NCBI RefSeq assembly: GCF_026210795.1
Contig: NC_089438.1
Location: 3,555,501-3,619,500, forward strand
Length of the DNA: 64,000 bases
Source of the DNA: Rhizophagus irregularis
Lineage: Eukaryota > Glomeromycota > Glomeromycetes > Glomerales > Glomeraceae
Direction of reading: 5' to 3'
The notes under the pieces: model-generated
Database searches by the model: none
The model's input: only the letters and a program-made list of their open reading frames with translations
What the model was told of the DNA's origin: nothing
Program-made: the position numbers and the translations under genes
Shown: positions 11,370-22,910 of the stretch, piece by piece
Numbering within the stretch: the stretch's first letter is position 1
How the letters are laid out: every line of letters begins with the position of its first letter

Positions 11370-12345
11370 TAAAATACATCATGTCAAGAAAAAAAAACAG
11401 CCAAAAGTAATAAAACGATGAAGGTAATGCAGTTAAAAAGCTTGACACTACTTTGTAAAGAAATTAAGAAAATACGGAATGGGAGATAGATAAGTGTGGG
11501 AAAATGTCAGTGCATATGTAAAAAGGTGCCACCTATATATATTTGACACAAATGTTTTAGAAAAGAGCGAAGAAAAAAATGCAAGGAAAACTATTAGAGA
11601 ATATCTTTATCGCTATATTCTCAAGAAAGACAATGATGAATTAGGTTCAGAAGATATAACAAATAAAACAAGATTGACGTAAGTTTGCATTTTTTATAAT
11701 TACTAAATTATTTATATTGTAAGTAAACTCATTTATCATTCGGGTAGATACTCGAAAAGCAAGACGAGAAACTTGGTGCTCTTATAGTAATTGATGAGAA
11801 TAAATTAGATTATACGACACTCCATAATTTTATCCAAAGTTAACAATCCAAGTATTGTTGATTCTATATCTACAGATTTTGATGAAATTATTGAAAGGCT
11901 TAACAAACTCTGATTCTTATGTAACTGGATTGCAACATTTATTCAAGAATACCGGTATGATTGATTTTTCATATTAAAAAAAAAAAGATGATTTAATAAT
12001 TGATAATAATATAAAAATATCTACTGTAGTTCCAGCAGTTTGAATTCGTAAAATTCATATAGTTAAAAATGGTGATCTATCGATGATGCCTCATGTTATC
12101 TAATAGTATAATATGTAAATAAGGTTCCATCTCCAGGAACAGTAGATGAAAAGGAATATATTATCAGCAAATTTGGAATATCAGTTTATAACTTACCAGT
12201 CCAACACAAGAATTTTCTAGTGTTGATTAGTTAATATGGAACTATGAGATCTTCATCAAGCTAGAAGTATTGTGATTCAGAGCTTAATGATACATTCACA
12301 TTAGGGACATTCTTATTGTTAAATCAATATTGTGAAGAGATGTAA
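11370..12345 (+). pseudogene. Degenerate multi-exon gene, copy 2
   Basis: Direct duplicate of 9610-10800 in the same order and orientation. The 11494-11682 piece matches VSAYVKR..HLYIF and ARKTIREYLYRY of copy 1; the intron after it is almost the same (GTAAGTTTGCATTTTTTATAATT). The next exon (from about 11748) has the LDYTTLHNF equivalent, then hits TAA at 11841-11843. The later protease-like part (12120-12340) is broken by several stops and deletions (the YNLPVQH-like piece is the last recognisable bit). Copy 2 is clearly dead. Confidence 0.5.
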
Positions 12346-13725
12346 TGTATGTATAAATGATTTTCTGAAAACTTTTTTAGCATAAAAATCATAAAAAAAC
12401 TTGCAGTTGATTATTGTTCTCTTGCATGTGACGATTGTAATGCATTAAGAACAGCTACACGAAATGAAAATTATTTTCGTACAAGCAAGCTTTATTGCAT
12501 TCTTTAATAATTATAAAATTGTGATATTAATATATAGTATAAATCGTTCTATTTGTTTCAAGAATTTAACGAATTATGATTTAATTGACTTATCGTAAAT
12601 TGTTTGTATCACTTTAATTTCCTCATAGTTAATAAAGATACAGTGTTCACAAATTACTTTAATATATTTTCCAAAGTAAATAAAGTAAATAAGTAAAAGA
12701 TATGTGACAATCATACTATATAACGTTCTTTTGAACAAGTATTTACGTCAAGGAAAGTAAATCAAAATAATCAGTATGAATTTCATGTAGTAAAGAATAA
12801 AACAATACAAAATTATGTTCAAAATATTAACTCTTATCATTTATACAGTGTATATGGTATATAAAAAATAAATAATAACTCTTTTTGATTTTGAAATTAT
12901 ATTCTTCTATAGAATTTAATTTTCTGGAAATTTTTTTTTCATGATTGAACTTTTTTGTGATATTGCATTCAATACTTTCTTCTTATTCATTTTATTCATT
13001 AAAAATCAATAAAGGTAATGGAACTTCATTTTGGATAAAGCAATGGAATCTGTATCAATAGAATAAGTATAAGAAAGATCTTGACAATGATGTCCTCTTG
13101 CCATCAACACAGTTAATAATCCTGTATTGTAATCTCTTTTCATTTTGCGTTGAACTATTTATCTATTTTATTTGTTTACTTTATTTCTTAAATCAAAATT
13201 TGATCAACTTTCACCCTCTCGACGATAACAGTTACATAAAATTCAAAAATATTGGCGCACTTAAAGATTCATAATTTTACTACATATATATTATATAAAA
13301 ATATTCTTATTTTATAAAATTAACAAGTTGCCTTAGTCCCTGACAGGGCGGCATTTCTAAACTGTTTAATGTGAGGCAATAACTTGAAATGAATAATACT
13401 AATAAATAACTATACATTGTATTAAGAAATGTCAAATTTTGTATTTATAAAATGAAAGTTTTTGGTGAAATCATATAGTTTGCCAAACCATTGATAAATC
13501 CACCATCTAATCCTTTGATTTGACTTGACATAATACAGTACTGCAGAGTGCAGATGACATATTTTTTTTCTTTCTTAAAAAAAAAAAAATTCTAAAGCGG
13601 AATGAATTGTATTATCAGTTACCTGTTGCTTTGCACTGGGACCAATGGGTTTGTTTAAATAGAAAAATTTAGCATTATAATGTAATACTAAGTAAATTAA
13701 AGACGGTTATAGTAGTTTTTTGTTT
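12346..13725. other. Non-coding, AT-rich
   Basis: No ORF or repeat I can support; a run of A/T microsatellite and poly-A tracts. Confidence 0.6.
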
Positions 13726-13755
13726 ATAATTAGATATTTAAGAATTTTTCTAACT

Positions 13756-13872
13756 ATCACCGGAGGTGATGATCACCGGTGACTGAAATTATGACGATCG
13801 ACCAGCATTAAAAAATATAGTGCCGGTAAAAATTGATAATTCTGGCCAACGGTGATGATCACCCCCGGTGAT
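13756..13872. repeat. Short inverted repeat (MITE-like), ATCACCGG arms
   Basis: Left arm 13756-13777 and right arm 13851-13872 are inverted with 20 of 22 bases matching. Each arm itself contains GGTGATGATCACC-like dyad symmetry. Weaker inverted similarity (ATTTTT..CT) extends outward on both sides, suggesting a somewhat larger element of about 170 bp. No target duplication identified. Confidence 0.6.
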
Positions 13873-16560
13873 TTGAAGTAAAAATCGATATTTAATATGG
13901 TAATAATTGTTAACAAAAAATAATAAAATAATATGTATTAATGATATAAATTATATTTATAATAATGTATGATTTGATGTTTGAGTGTAGAATAAAATTT
14001 TCAAAAAAAACTTTAATATTATAAAAATACTACAAATATTTTATTAATTAATTATAAATTTTATAATTTATTTTATACGTCAATCTTAAACTTATACCAA
14101 CTTAGGAAAATATTTGGAACAATTAAATGTATTAGAATCTGTTCATTTCATTTATTATTATTCTTTTGATACTCATTTTACTCAATAAATTATTAATTTA
14201 ACTATATCATTTGAATTAAAATCTTTATTCAAAAATCTGGTGTTTATTTAGAGAATTTCAGATATGGATTTGGTTATAATAATCTATTATTAAATTAACA
14301 ATTTCTTCAAACTATTTATCCAGCATTTAATTTAATTGAAAAATCTTAATCATCTTTCTATTAACGTCGGTCAATTTTCCTATATATTATATTGATTTTT
14401 TAAAAAAAATAATAATTTTGTAAATATATTTAATATAATATTTTATTTCTTTATTTAATAATAATAAATAAAATATAGGAAAGAAAGGTTAAAGAAAGAA
14501 ACCAGTTTAAAAAAAGGGAAATTTCCAAAAAAAGGGAATTCGAAAAAAAATAAGTACCGAAAAAAATTCTGAAAATAAAGGACAATATTTTGGCCCCCAA
14601 AAAAAATTAATACAGAAAAAAAATCAAAAAAATAATATAAAAAAAAATCAGCCTTAAAAGACTGAAACAATAGGATCAGTTTAAAAAAAATGAAAAATTA
14701 AAAAACGGGTTTCTTTTTTTTCAAAAAAAAAAAATTAGAATAATCAAAAAAAAATTCAGGTAAAATTTCATTAACTGAAATTGGATTAGTTCATATATGG
14801 ATTGAATAATTCTTGACCATAAATAGATCAGGCAGAGGCATGTCACGGATTTTAATTATATGGCATGGGATTTCAAGTTATAGAGACTAATCCAAATGTC
14901 AGACAAATTTTTTATTTATATAGATTTATCAAAAATTTATTATAGGCTTAATTACAAAATTATTAATATTGTTATATGTCCATATAATTAAAACAATCTT
15001 ACTAAAAAAAATTTTCACACAAATTTATTGACTAAAAAAATCTTAAAAAATAAACAAAATTTTTTGGATTAAAAAATGACGTCATAGTTAATGATTTTTT
15101 TATTTTTATTCCAAAAATTTTAATTAAAAAGGAATAAGAAAAAATTTTGGTTTAACCGAAAGAAAGCGGAATAATAATAAAAAGAGGTAAAAAAATTAAT
15201 AAAAAAGACTAAAAAAGTTTCAGTTTTTATGGTAAAAATCGAAAAAAAAAAATTATTATTTTAGAAATGGTTAGTTGTGATGACTAAGAGATCAGAAATG
15301 ACTGCAAATAAAATATAATTAATAAAAAAATTATATTTTGCCAGAAATGAAGATTGGTTATTGTCAGTTAATTATGATATGATAAATACGAGATGCAAGA
15401 ATATCACACTTTTCAATATTACACAATTCAAATTATTTATACAAGGTAATCTAAATATGACAATTTTTAAATTATCATAGATTTAGATTATTTTAAAGAA
15501 AAATTCTTATATTTAATTTTAGTGTGAAAAGAAAGATCTAAAAATCTTAGATAATTATTTATTATTAATTTTGGGTTATATATAAATAAAATAATAATTT
15601 GTTTTATTTAATTGTTTAGATTATTTGAAAAAAAATCTTTTTGTAACTGTATGTTGATCATATGACTTCTGATAAAAAATAAACTCCCCCAGCTACACCA
15701 TAAGGTTTGGCCCGCATTATGGCATTATGCACTAACACGTGAAAATAAACAGTGACGAATAAGAGCATGACGAATAATTTTTACTTACTCACCGGGATGT
15801 GATGATATGACAAATATTTTCACGGTCACGTGCCTGAGCTTTTTTGATGGTGAAGCTGGGAAAAATCGAAAAATAAGATCTAAAATTAATTATAATTATA
15901 CCTTTTATTTTATTTAATAAAGAAAATCTTAGATAATTATTCATTAATAATTTTAATAAAAAAGATCTTATATTTATTAAAGAAATAATTTATTTATTTT
16001 GTTCTAATCGTTTAATTTAAATTATTGAAAAATCTTTTGTAACTAATGTTGATCATTTAGTATGATTCTAATGAAAAATATAAAGATTTCATACAATTAT
16101 ATAATTATGACTTTTGCTTATATTTAACAAAGAAAATGAATAAAATAAATATTATTAAAAAATTTATGGTATTTAAAAATAATTAGAGTATAATAGGATA
16201 GATTTTTTTTTTATGAAAAAATTAATTTGATCTTATTGTATAGCAAAAGGATTTATTATTTTTAACCATGATTATGCTGATCATTTGTCTATAATATTAA
16301 TAAGCATCAGATTACAAATTTTATTAAAAAAAAAACTCATACTATTTTTTTTAGTTTAGTTAAATCTGAATTTTAACTTTTTTAATTATTTAATTTAGTT
16401 AATAAAGATTATGATGTATTGAAAAAAAATCTTTTAATTATTTTTGGTATAATTGATCATTTTAGCTTAATTTTATGACAAAAAAACAATTTTAGATTTT
16501 TAAAAAAAATACAATAATAATAATAAATTACAATTGTTTTAGTTATTTCTTTTAACTAAC
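13873..16560. other. Low-complexity and decayed dispersed repeats
   Basis: 13873-14450 is plain AT-rich. 14450-15250 is purine-rich low complexity (poly-A with GGG and GAAA). 15500-16500 carries several diverged copies of a module containing CTTAGATAATTATT followed by ATCTTTTGTAACT..TGTTGATCAT; related pieces recur near 57840 and 61160. The open frame at 14455-14670 on the minus strand is Phe-rich and an artefact of composition. Confidence 0.5.
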
Positions 16561-16564
16561 TTAT

Positions 16565-16690
16565 TAAGATAGTTTAAAATCACTATTCCACAATTTTTAC
16601 AAAAAAAGAAAAATACTATATGGACGTGACATACTTGACGGGTGGTAGGGGTAGGTCGAAATGCTAAGTATTGAACTGAATGAAATGTAT
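16565..16690. repeat. Dispersed repeat fragment shared with 61270-61370
   Basis: CCACAATTTTTACAAAAAAAG followed by a GGGTAGGTCG..ATGCTAA.TAT..AAC stretch is found again at about 61280-61365 with moderate divergence. Probably the end of an old dispersed element. Confidence 0.5.
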
Positions 16691-16769
16691 TATATATTTT
16701 TATTTATATATAAGTTTATCCTTTATATTTAGTACTGATTTACTAATTATTTACTAATTATGTAATATA

Positions 16770-17980
16770 TAGGGCTCTAATCAGTTCAGTTCGGTACAGT
16801 TTTTGCCAAAACTGAAACTGAACTAAATTGATCAGTATCAGTATTGTTAATTACCAAAACTGATCGGTTTCAGTAATCATCAATACCGAAACCAACCAGT
16901 AAATACTGAAAACTGAACTGATTTACCGATTCATTATCGGTTCAGTTTTTAACATTTTTGCAATATTTTTTATTGAAAAAATGTGCGAAAACATTTTTTT
17001 TTAATTAAATTAACCAATAAAAATGTTTCGCAACATTTTTATTAAATTATTGAAAAAAAATGTTGCGAAACGTTTTTTTTAATTAAATTAACTAATAAAA
17101 AATGTTTTGCAACGTTTTCTATTAAGTTATTGAAAAAAAATGTTGCAAAACATTTTTTTAATCAAATTAACAAATAAAAATGTTTTGCAACGTTTTCTAT
17201 TAAATTATTGAAAAAAAATGTTGCAAAACATTTTTTTTTAAATAAATTAACAAATAAAAACGTTTCGCAACATTTTTATTAAATCATTAAAAAAAAATGT
17301 TGTGAAACATTTTTTTTAATTAATTAACTAATAAAAAACATTTTGCAATATTTTCTATTAAGTTATTGAAAAAAATGTTGCGAAACATTTTTTTTAAATA
17401 AATTAACAAATAAAAACGTTTCACAATGTTTTTATTAAATTATCAAAAAAAAACATTGCAAAAAATTTTTTTTTAAAATAAATTAACAAATAAAAACGTT
17501 TTGCAACATTTTTATTAAATTATAAAAAAAAAACGTTGCAAAACATTTTTTTTAATTAAAATTAACTAATAAAAAATGTTTCGCAACATTTTCTATTAAG
17601 TTATGAAAAAAATGTTGTAAAACATTTTTTTTAAAATAAATTGACAAATAAAAATGTTTTGCAACATTTTTATTAAATTGTCAAAAAAAACATTTCACAA
17701 CGTTTTTTATCAACATCACGAAACGTTTGGCAAATCAGTTTGGTAAATTTACCAAAATGATCAGTAAAATTTACTTAAAATTTACTGAAACTGATACCGA
17801 AAATATCAGTTCGGTAAATCGGTTTGGTAAATTGCAAAACTGATACCGAAACTGAAATTACTGAAACCGATCGGTAAATTTACTGAAAGGTTCGGTTCAG
17901 TAAATCAGAATACTGAAACCGTTCCGATACTGAAACTGATCAGTTCGATTTGGTAATTACTGAAACTGATCGGAGTCCTA
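16770..17980. mobile_element. Non-autonomous hAT-type DNA transposon with 8-bp TSD
   Basis: The ends are imperfect terminal inverted repeats: TAGGGCTCTAATCAGTTCAG on the left; the right end read in reverse complement is TAGGACTCCGATCAGTTTCAG. The element is flanked by an exact 8-bp direct repeat GTAATATA (16762-16769 and 17981-17988). An 8-bp target duplication with TAGGG-like ends is the hAT signature. About 190 bp at the left and 240 bp at the right are packed with degenerate copies of ACTGAAACTGAT/GGTAAATT motifs. The centre (about 16960-17710) is an array of roughly 120-bp units. No transposase ORF. Confidence 0.88.
16960..17715. repeat. About 120-bp tandem units inside the hAT element
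   Basis: Each unit has a pair of inverted motifs (GTTTCGCAAC and GTTGCGAAAC, with T/C variants) separated by ATTAAATTATTGAAAAAA and AATTAAATTAAC linkers. About six units are seen, each able to form a hairpin of poly-A/poly-T flanked arms. Confidence 0.8.
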
Positions 17981-17988
17981 GTAATATA

Positions 17989-18810
17989 TTTTCTATTGTC
18001 TTACATTTAGACTTTTCCTTTTTTATATTTAATTTAATCAACAAATCTTTTAGTGGTGTAATAATACAATCTTCATTCACAGCAATTTGGTCTCTTACAG
18101 CAATACAGTCTTCTTCCAAAGAAATAAATTATTTGGAGTAAACTGCTTATTTATTGTATTTTAGATATATTTGAATAAGATAAGACTATAGTACAGTACA
18201 TATTTATTGTTAAAATATAACAAATTATATAAATACATCATTCTAGTATCCTGTAGTAATACACCTTTGACAAATATTTACATTATTTTGAATTAACGAA
18301 AAATCAATTTTTGAAGAAATATTAGCAAAAACCCAATTAACAAATTCTATGTTTTTGATTTGTGGCACCTTTTTGTGTAAGAGGTTTATGGCAAAAATCT
18401 ACTACATAGTCACATTCAACTTTTTTCCTTTTCCATACAACTACTCTTTTTTGATAAACATAATCTTAACCATATATGTTTTGACAATCTAAACAAATAA
18501 GACAAATTGAACAAGTGTTCAAACGAAAGTTTAAAAACTGAAAGTCATTATTCAAATAAAACAAATAAGTGAAGGATAGCAGATAGTATAAGAAAAAAAA
18601 TTTAAAATACAATTCAGTATATAATATATATATAATTTTCATATGTTATATGTAATGTATTACGTGTTTTATTTATTTTTTGATTTGCTGGCAACCTGAC
18701 AACTTATGAACCTGGCAAGTTTCTAGTAGCAAAATTGCTGAGTGTTTGCATATTTTGAATTTTGCTGTAATAAGAAAACTTTTATTAAATTTCATTAACT
18801 GAATATATCA
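17989..18810. other. Non-coding
   Basis: The open frame at 17950-18141 overlaps the transposon end and is not gene-like. No other feature seen. Confidence 0.6.
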
Positions 18811-18814
18811 GGTG

Positions 18815-19145
18815 TAGAGATGGCAATGGTCAGTTATGGTCAGTTATTAGTCAGTCATAACCGGTTAAAAGCCTTTGACCGACCGACTGTTTAGCTGCCC
18901 ATTTTTCTGACTGTTTAACTGACTGTTTAAACTGATTACTTTTTAACATTTTGTCTTTATTAAAAAGAAAAAAGTGTAATTTAATCAAAAAAAATGTTAT
19001 TTAGCTTTTTTTATTGATTAAATTTGTTAAATAAATAAAATTAACTAAATAATCAGTTAATGGTTGGTTAACTATAACCAACTGATATCAGTTATGGTCA
19101 TAACCAGTCATGACTGGTTAATAACTATGACTGTTGCCATTTCTA
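18815..19145. mobile_element. Small hAT-like MITE (TAGAGATGGCAA ends)
   Basis: Left end TAGAGATGGCAATGGTCAGT; right end in reverse complement TAGAAATGGCAACAGTCATA. The interior near both ends is filled with GGTCAGTTA / AACTGACT-like motifs. The ends resemble hAT termini but I cannot find a convincing target duplication (left flank ATCAGGTG, right flank GTGTAAAC). 331 bp, no coding capacity; the ORF 19064-19267 crosses its right end and is not a gene. Confidence 0.7.
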
Positions 19146-19690
19146 GTGTAAACATATCACATTTTTCTGTATTATACAATTCAAATTATTTATATAAAAG
19201 CTTAATAAATAAAAAATTGAACAGTCTAAAAAAGAAAAACTGTGAAAAAAAAATTGAAAAAAAATGATGTCTATAAAAAAAGACTGGAAAAAAATTGTTA
19301 AATTAAAAAAAAAATGGATATCTTACAAGAAGACCAAAAAAGTAATTAAGAAAAAATTACAGTTGATTTCAAAAAGGTAGAACTTGGAAATATTCGATAA
19401 AGCTTGATAAAAATGAAAATTATATGCTAATTTTGGAGTACTAGTAGTGTAAATTTGCTGATTCTCATCCAATATTTTGACTCTACAGCCCATACAGCCT
19501 TACCATTAAGTTTCTCATATAACCTGCTAATCAGCCATTTAAACCCATCCAATTATAAAGCTAAAATTCAAGTTAAATAATAAAGAGTATGTAAATATTT
19601 TTTTAATAAAATTATAGAAGTAGTCAATAACAAAGTTTAAATTTTTTTAATTAAACTGGTTATATTATATAAATTTTTTCATTTTAACTA
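19146..19690. other. Non-coding, AT-rich
   Basis: Poly-A rich; no feature I can support. Confidence 0.55.
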
Positions 19691-19694
19691 AATT

Positions 19695-19995
19695 TAGGCT
19701 GGCATTATGAATCTGGCCAGAATAGGACCCAGAAATATATATAAAAGGGTCAGGTTTGAGTTTGCGTATTTTGAACTAAAAAAGTCATGAAAATCTTTCC
19801 TTTTTTAGATAATTTTTGATAATGCCAGTCAGACTTTTATTTCCTATTATAGTAACCGACTGGCATTATCATAATTCCGGCCCTGAAAAAATGCGTACAG
19901 CTCATAGTAAAAAATTTTTTTCATCACCTGACCCCTATATATATATTTCTGGGTCCTGCCAGAATTAATAAAATTTTGGCTAGGATTATGAATTA
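19695..19995. mobile_element. Fold-back element with 32-bp inverted arms
   Basis: Arms 19724-19755 and 19926-19957 are inverted and nearly identical (AGGACCCAGAAATATATATA core, then GGGTCAGGT). A second nested pair, ATAATGCCAGTC (about 19819-19831) and GACTGGCATTAT (about 19859-19871), lies inside. Outside the arms GGCTGGCATTATGAATCTGG and its diverged inverse continue. No coding capacity; superfamily not assigned. Confidence 0.65.
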
Positions 19996-19999
19996 TTGA

Positions 20000-20940
20000 T
20001 TTGCAAACTTATCCTAATTTAATTAATTTTGGCTAACATTATATACATATATTGTATATTTAAAGAGAATATTGTATTGCAAAATTTTTTTTACCAATCT
20101 TAATGAAAAAATTTGCTTTCTTTTTTTGTGACATTGTCAATAACTGTTAAAAAGATATATTATAATTTTATTAAATTAATACTTTTGCAAAATAATAATT
20201 AAAATTAATAATAAATTTCCATTTATATATAAGGTATTTAAATAATAAATTTTCAAAAAATGTTTTTATACAAAATAAATAAAAATACATTTGCTATAAT
20301 ATTTTTTTAAAAGTTAACTTTATTTTAAAACCTTTTCTAATTTATATTATATATTTAAAAAATATATAAATATTATATAATTATATAATAAGAATTATTA
20401 AAATAAAAATCAAAAAAAAAGATAAATAAATAAAAAAGTAATAAAAATAACTTTATTAAACTACACCACTGATGCTCAACACCATAGTATGTATTTTCAT
20501 GAAAACTATGGCTTAAACTAAGTAGTCACTCTAATTAAAATTATTCAATATCCCTGAAGTGGTCAGAAAAAGTTTACTTAATACTATTTTTTTTATATCA
20601 CAGATGTTGCAAAATAAAAAAAAATTGAAAAACTAAGAAAAATATATGTGAAGTATATACTGTACTATAGCATTAAATATTGCAATATGAATTAATATTT
20701 TATTAATGGAAACATCTTAATTAGACTATTAATAATACAAAATAAAAAAATTATATAATAAATAAAAATAATTAATACATATAATGTCAGTGGTGTAATT
20801 TAATAAATTTATAATTTTTAAATTTAAAATACTAAAATAAAATTAAAAACAATTAAAATTAAATATTAAATAAAAATGAAATTATAAATTTAAGATAAAG
20901 ATACTGGGTTTTTTTTCAAATATGTCACATGATGTGAAGG
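20000..20940. other. Non-coding, extremely AT-rich
   Basis: Long A/T-only runs. No gene. Confidence 0.6.
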
Positions 20941-20944
20941 TATT

Positions 20945-22045
20945 TTTTAAAAAAATTTTTTGCAAACATATTTATTCAAAATGATCTTATTTAATCAAAT
21001 TTTATTTGCAAATATTAAAATTTAAGTGACACATTTACAATTTTAAAGAAAAAATCACCGTATTTATTTTTAATGAAGTGATACAAATAAAAAAAACAAT
21101 AACAATAAATAAAAAAGATAAGTAGATTACAATGATCAAGGAGAAAGATGCTAATAAAAAAATGAAATAACAATGGAATAATGGAAAGTAATAGAAGATG
21201 AAAGGGAGTAAAAAAGAGTAATGAGAAGTTTAGGAAACAAAAAGGAGAAATAGGACATGATGAGAGATAAAAAGTAGTGATGGGAGACGAAGAGTAGTGA
21301 TGGGAGATGAAAAAAAGTGATGGGAGACGATGAGGAGTGATGGGAGGTAAAAAGGTGTGATGGGAGATGAAAAGAAGTGATGGGAGACGAAAAGAAGTGA
21401 TGGAAGATGAAGAGGAGTGATGGGAGACGAAAAGAAGTGATGGAAGATGAAGAGGAGTGATGGGAGACGAAAAGAAGTGATGGGAGACAAAGAGGAGTGA
21501 AGAGGAGTGATGAGAGACGAAAAGAAATGATGGAAAGATGAAGAGGAGCGATGGGAGACGAAAAGGAGTGATGAGAGACAAAAAAGAAGTAAACAGGAGA
21601 GAAAAAGAGATAATGTAAAATGAAAGATGTAATAGAAAATAATGGGAGACGAACAAAAAATAAAAAAATGATCATGATAGGAGGTTGGGTAATGATAGGA
21701 AACCAAGTAAAAAAATAAAACCATAAAGTAAAAAAAAATGAAGTTAGTAAGAAACGAAATATAAGATAGAAACGAAATAAAAAATAAAAAAAATGAGTAA
21801 CAAAACGTAAAGTGAAAACAACTGAACCTTAATTGCAGAACCGGAAGGACTAAAGGACCTAAAAATAATGAAATAGAGTTAGTAAGAAACAAAGTGTAAG
21901 CAGAATGTAAGGTAGAAATAAAAATATAAGAAAAGAAAAACACCTTGAGACCGAAAGAACCGAGGAAACCTATACTGAAAACGAGATTCGATAAACATGA
22001 CACGATCATGTGGCCAATCTGCCAATCAAAAATATTAATTTGTCA
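20945..22045. repeat. Dispersed repeat family, copy 1
   Basis: Recognisably the same sequence as 53785-54705, in the same orientation: CATATTTATTCAAAAT, AAGATAAGTAGATTACAATG, AGATGCTAATAAAAAAATGA, and CACGATCATGTGGCCAATCT near the far end. It contains the expanded 20-bp minisatellite. The long minus-strand open frames here (Phe/Ser/His-rich, in three frames) come from the stop-free minisatellite and are not genes. Confidence 0.75.
21271..21600. repeat. 20-bp minisatellite (GTGATGGGAGACGAAAAGAA)
   Basis: About sixteen units of a 20-bp repeat, with single-base variants (GGAAGATGAAGAG, GGGAGATGAAAA). The second copy of the surrounding repeat (53785-54705) has only a few units here, so the array expanded in this copy. 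Confidence 0.9.
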
Positions 22046-22249
22046 CGTGATCGAAGACCCAGGCGATGTTTAGAATAAATTAAAAAAGTATGCTAATATA
22101 AATCAAAAAAGAATTACCCTTAAAATAAATAAATCAAAAAAGAATACTATTAATTATATTAATTAAAAAAAGAAAATATAGTATTATAAAATAAAAATAA
22201 AAATTTAAAAAAAAATCTGAAACCATATATTAAGAATAAAATTAAAAAA

Positions 22250-22910
22250 AAATTAAATCAATTACATTAATAAAAATTTTCCCAATAAATTTTCCAAAAA
22301 AAAATTTCAAGCCAAAATTCTCAATATTCTTATTTAAAAAAATTATTTTCAATAAAATTTCCTATTAAAGGACTTTTAAACGAAATTCTCCATCAAAAAC
22401 CTTTCAACCAACAAAATTGTCAAAAGAAACTCTTCTATTAAAGAAAAATTTTCCAATGAAATTCTTATCAAAAAAAAAAAAAAATATCCCCTATTAAAGA
22501 AAAATTTCTAATAGAAATCCTCCATCAAAAAACATTTTCCCTATTAAAAAAGATTCTTATTAAAAAAAATCTCAAAAAAATTACTACATCAAAAAAAACT
22601 TCCCTATTAGTATAACAAACAATAATTATTTTCTTGATGAAAAAAAATTCTTTACCGAAATTCTATATCAAAAAAAAAAATCTCCCCCGTTAAAAAATTT
22701 CTAACGAAATAATCTATCAAAAAAAATCTTTCCTATTCTCTAACGAAATTCTCCATCAAAAATATTTTCACCTAGTATTAAAAAAAATTCTCAAAAGAAA
22801 TTCTTTATCAAAAAAAAAATCTCCCCGTTAAAAAATTTTCTAACAAAATTTATCAAAAAAAAAACCTTCCCTATTAAAAATTCTCTAATGAATTTTCTAT
22901 AAAGAAATAT
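22250..22910. repeat. Degenerate tandem repeat, CCTATTAAA..TTCTCTAACGAAATTCTCCATC
   Basis: A loose repeat of about 50-60 bp: a CTATTAAA block, poly-A, TTTTCTAACGAAATTCT, CATCAAAAA. About ten degenerate units. No coding. Confidence 0.6.

Noticed and set aside
14455..14670. Phe-rich minus-strand ORF, possible membrane protein
   Set aside because: Reverse strand of poly-A low-complexity DNA.
21015..22009. Three overlapping Phe/Ser/His-rich minus-strand ORFs of 170-260 residues
   Set aside because: Open in several frames at once because the 20-bp minisatellite lacks stops; no conserved domain, no plausible gene structure. The same holds for 53810-54766.
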